Assembly (NCBI GenBank): GCA_963969365.1
Contig: OZ017754.1
Span: 1,116,001-1,180,000 of the forward strand
Direction: 5' to 3'
Source of the DNA: Asterochloris sp. CNOR1
Lineage: Eukaryota; Chlorophyta; Trebouxiophyceae; Trebouxiales; Trebouxiaceae
Length of the DNA stretch: 64,000 bases
Each line of letters begins with the position of its first letter. Position 1 is the first letter of the stretch. Under the pieces are notes generated by a model. It saw only the letters and a list, made by a program, of their open reading frames with translations. It ran no database searches and was not told where the DNA came from. Both the position numbers and the translations under genes were made by a program. This document shows positions 60,646-64,000 of the stretch, in pieces.

Positions 60646-61185
60646 CTGCGCAAGCAACAGGCTTGCGGACTGACAGCTAGTGGGTTGGTACAACTGTTGA
60701 GCAGGGCTTAGCTCCCATAAAATCAAGCTTGTTGAGGCTCACTCAGTGCAATCTCATGCCCTTATTGCAGTCCAGGTAGGCTCAAGCTCTTGCAGGCATA
60801 CTCAGTGCATTTCACTGAGCATGCTGCCTTCCTGGCCACATGGGAGGGGCAACGCAGCACATACCTCAACAGCAGCAGGGTCTGAGATGAGATCCGGCTT
60901 GCTGGCAGCACAGCCCATGCAGGGGCGACCTCAAATAGATGCTACGGTTTAGATGCAGCTTCCTGTGCACCTCTGCTGCCGAGCTGCAAAACTCCAATTC
61001 AATCTAGCTTTTCAGCAATGTGGTGCACTCTAGCACTCAGGCCTCACATGGACGGCATGACAGCCTGGGTACCACGAGATGCTCAGTATTTTTCATATCC
61101 TCATGGTTAGTCATCACGCATGCTTTTCATAGCAAAATTGGCATGAGGATATGTTGGGCAGTACACTTTTAAGCAAACGCTGAGC

Positions 61186-63495
61186 TCACTTCTTCCATAA
61201 GGACATTGTTGCGAACAGCAAAAATAGAGTGCCGCCGCAGAAAGCTACCGTTTGCTGCGATATGCGTTGCGCTATAAGTCTACCTGCAGCAGCATTCACT
61301 CCATCAACAGCAAGTCACAGAGGGGCAGCAGCTTGCGACGGCACAGTATGTCACCTCCAAGGACGGCTGTGCCAGTGCAGATGCAATGGCCTAAAACCGC
61401 TCCGATTGTGACCCCAATGGGATTGAAAGTTGCAGCCAGCGTGATGGTGGCAATCTGACTGCGGTCGCCCCACTCTGCATGCCAACAATAGATCAGCTGT
61501 GTAACAGATTGACAATACATTGGTGTGTCTACAGGCACCGGAGCAGAGACAGGCTGCTGCACACAGATCCAGGGCGCATGGGCACAGATACCCAACCTGG
61601 CAGAACAGTATATGATCTGGCCTGGGGAGCTCCTCTGGCTGCACCAGTCTAGGCCAGCAGGCAGTGCAATGCTAGCTTGCACTGCAGCAGGCGGGCTTAC
61701 ACTACAGCAGGCGAGTGCAATGCTGGCTTGCACTGCAGCAGGCGGGTGCGATGCTGGCTTGCAGTATGCAAGCTTGTGCTGACCTGCTAGGAATGTGAGG
61801 ATGAGAGCCTCCAGGAAGACTGGCGTGCAGAAGCGTTGTAGCGTCCTGCGCCAGTGGCCTCGCTGCTTGCTCTCCTCAGCCTCAAGCTTGGCCTCAACTT
61901 CTTCCATCTCCTCCTACAAACAATCATCAGGCTTTGTGCTGGGCCTCCTGCACAGCCTCAGCTGCTTGCTGTAGAGACGACAGGATGGGTGAGCCACAGG
62001 CTTGGCCTCAACCCTCCAGCTTCTCATGTCACCTAACCCTGGCAAACGAGATGACTGGTGTGATCTCACAACAGGCTTGGGGTGCCACGACATCAGGCTG
62101 TGCTCGGCAGGCCACTCACCATGGAGGCATACCTGCTGAGCACAGCAGAACCCTGACAGCTGACAACTGTCAATTCAGCTTCTGACTCCAGCACCGCTGC
62201 TGAAAGATGCAGTGACTGGCACCAGCCTGACCAGGCCCACAGATTGCACAGCGCCGTGTAGCAGCCTTGGAAGACAATGAGCATGCACACACCATCCAAT
62301 AAGCATCAGTGTGTGTGCACAGCCCACCAGCATTTAGCTGGCTGAGATGCTGGCCAATGAAGTTGGCACTGGAAGCAGGTGACAGGCGAGGTCCACTATA
62401 TCACAAGAAAACAATGGCCTGAGCAGCCCATGTCAAGACTCACCTGCGTCGAATCTTCCTGGCGCGCCCGCCATGCAATCCAATACAGCCTCAAGCCGAA
62501 AAAAGTGTACAACACGGTGGCCACGTGCTGTGTGGCCTCCCGTGATATAAGATTGGGCAGGACATAGCCCAAGGCTGTGGAAATGACCTGCGACACAGCA
62601 GCAGGAGTGGGATGCATGCCCCTGCCGTGCAGATCCAATGTGTGTTCTTGCAGTATGCCTTGGAATGGTGCCCCATTACACCATGCAGAGGCCCGGTAGC
62701 GATATCATCGTTGACACATGCAGGCGGCAGCTGGACCACCACCAAGTTGAAGTGCTCACTGTCATGGTGATGAGCGCCGACATAGCTCCCACGAACACCA
62801 CCAACCGGGCGTGTCTCATTGCCATGATGGCTGCAATGATGAAGGTCTCATCACCAACCTCTGTCACGAGGATCTGCAGACAGCCAGGGGGCCAGGTGCA
62901 ACCAGCGCCCACCAGACTGCTCTAGGTGCTGCAGCTAGCGACCTGCAGGGATGCCTACCAGATGGCTGCAATTTGCCATAGGCCATCAACAGGGACTGCA
63001 GGGGCAGCCGGCAGCAAAATCCCTGATGGTCAAAGCAGGCTGGGTTGCAGGCACACAGCAGGCACTATGGGCCGCCGACCTGGTTCACTGCAGCTGAGCT
63101 TGATATTGCGAGCACGGCTGACTGCTAGCAGGAGAGGCAGGGGTAGCAGGTGGCAAGGCTAGCGCATGGGCTACCAGCTTATGCTACCTACATGAAGTGC
63201 TGCAGGCAGGGCACCTCACCATGATGAAACTTTTTGCCAGGGCATGCACCACATCCTTGTTGTCCTCATAAAACTCTCCTGCAGTCTGCTCCCCACGGCT
63301 GAGCTGCTCCTGCAATCCAGAAGGGTGACACTGATCTCATTGCCACCAGGGGGCTCAACAATCTGCACATGGCCATCATTTGCTTACAGCCTCCTTGCCC
63401 AGCACCAATTGACTGCCGTGTGGCAAAGTCCTTGCTGCTTCTACAACAGAGCTCCATATCATGAGGGCCACCAGGCAGCAGCAGAGGGTTCTCAT
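61186..63495 (-). CDS. GDT1: GDT1/UPF0016 (TMEM165-type) cation transporter
   Basis: Seven minus-strand exons join in phase: 63495-63388, 63309-63220, 62873-62760, 62587-62444, 61913-61784, 61474-61355 and 61283-61186 (TGA), giving 267 residues. A signal peptide is evident (MRTLCCCLVALMIWSSVVEA). Two homologous membrane bundles carry the family motif E-x-G-D-x-T/S: EVGDETFIIAAIMAMRHARL and EWGDRSQIATITLAATFNPI. They are split by an acidic/basic loop (EEMEEVEAKLEAEESKQR). It ends RLIAQRISQQTVAFCGG and SLWKK. Relatives move Mn2+ and Ca2+ in exchange for protons in the Golgi or chloroplast. The signal peptide and absence of a transit peptide favour the secretory pathway. In the first motif the usual Lys is Glu. 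The protein length is typical for the Golgi-type branch. Confidence 0.93.
61663..61764. repeat. Imperfect tandem repeat in a GDT1 intron
   Basis: GTGCAATGCTAGCTTGCACT, extended by GCAGCAGGCGGG, recurs at 61714 and partly at 61746 (GTGCGATGCTGGCTTGCAG). It lies between the exons at 61355-61474 and 61784-61913. Confidence 0.85.
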
Positions 63496-64000
63496 ATGGT
63501 GCCTGCCGAGCCCCAAGCTCGGCAAGCATGAGGTGAGCCTCATGCAGGGCCGAGGCTCCACCTGAAGCTCAGCTGAAGTCGAGCTGAGCTTTAGCCAGAC
63601 ATCATGACAGGTTGGGTCAATGTGCGGGCAGCCGTGTCGATCGCAGGTGATGTTATGCTGCCACTTGCCGCGGGTCTCTGCAAGACAGTCAACAGTTTGA
63701 CTAGCCTCTGCCCTGCAGAGCCAAAAACCCCTGACCCCTCTACAGCTGCTAAATGAACAGATCTGCGGCAGTCAGCTTTGCTTTAAGCACCTAGAACACG
63801 AAGTCAGTTGTGTAGACTTGCAACTGAGAAGCACAAAACTGCTTTGCTCAGCTACATGCACTGTGGCCAGAGTCAGCTGAGACCCTTTGCTGCAGCAAAA
63901 CGGCAAGCGAGACGCTCAGCTTGTGCCAGGCGCTATTCTACTTGCTGCCGAGGGCACCATCAACCTCAGGTGGCACATGAGCCTCCCTTTGAGACAACCA
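63496..64000. other. Right edge: possible 3' end of another minus-strand gene
   Basis: After the GDT1 start codon the only hint of coding is a minus-strand frame near 63677-63592, following a TGCAG acceptor. It encodes a short segment with PAASGSITSPAIDTAA and a stop. This could be a terminal exon of a gene outside the window, but no family is recognisable and another frame of the same stretch is also open. Confidence 0.2.

Noticed and set aside
1-64000. CRISPR arrays, tRNA/rRNA genes, bacterial operons or prophage
   Set aside because: No regularly spaced identical repeats, no cloverleaf or rRNA core sequences were noticed by eye. Genes are intron-split with eukaryotic splice signals. Some short RNA genes could still be missed without a covariance search.

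Overview
The window looks like nuclear DNA of a unicellular green alga (Chlorophyta, most likely a trebouxiophyte-type lineage; genus not determined). The evidence is intron-dense protein genes with plant-type content (chloroplast ABCI11/NAP14 ATPase, germin-like cupin, SWEET, plant-type COQ8, exocyst SEC8), TGTAA poly(A) signals 3' of several genes, and almost uniform (C/T)TGCAG 3' splice sites. No rRNA, tRNA, CRISPR array or bacterial operon structure was seen. Gene models were built by eye: exons were placed by protein similarity recalled from the families, GT/GC-AG borders and consistent codon phase. For most genes every internal junction is in phase.

Layout, left to right. 1-2.05 kb: no confident gene. 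2.06-3.49 kb (+): germin-like cupin. 3.69-5.94 kb: decayed 5'-truncated LINE (reverse transcriptase with one in-frame stop and a YADN active site). 6.29-6.57 kb (+): unrecognised basic ORF. 6.92-10.07 kb (+): ABCI11-like plastid ABC ATPase. 10.82-12.95 kb (-): small coiled-coil protein. 13.10-25.22 kb (-): exocyst subunit SEC8, 23 exons. 25.37-27.15 kb (+): sigma-like glutathione S-transferase. 27.47-29.20 kb (-): TMEM106/LEA2-like membrane protein. 29.62-30.62 kb (-): UBA-like protein. 30.72-35.75 kb (+): GH20 beta-hexosaminidase with an acidic insert. 36.25-37.46 kb (-): GFA/CENP-V zinc protein. 37.70-48.62 kb (-): COQ8/ABC1 atypical kinase with a very long N-terminus. 48.76-49.27 kb (+): DUF3253 protein with a UGA at the family's conserved cysteine. 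49.83-51.25 kb (-): SWEET sugar transporter. 52.37-60.6 kb (-): GAF-PAS-TKL kinase. 61.19-63.50 kb (-): GDT1/UPF0016 cation transporter. The last 0.5 kb may hold the 3' end of another minus-strand gene.

The genes are independent eukaryotic transcription units with varied jobs (secretion, ubiquinone biosynthesis, transport, signalling, glycan hydrolysis) and do not form one pathway. Three neighbouring pairs are head-to-head with only 100-145 bp between start codons (SEC8/GST, UBA-like/hexosaminidase, COQ8/DUF3253), which suggests bidirectional promoters.

The most notable observations are: (1) a candidate new selenoprotein, where DUF3253 is intact except that its conserved Cys codon is TGA, with a SECIS-like fold just 3' of the stop; (2) decayed direct copies of exon-intron junctions lying inside introns near the real exon, in at least six genes; (3) several GC-AG introns.
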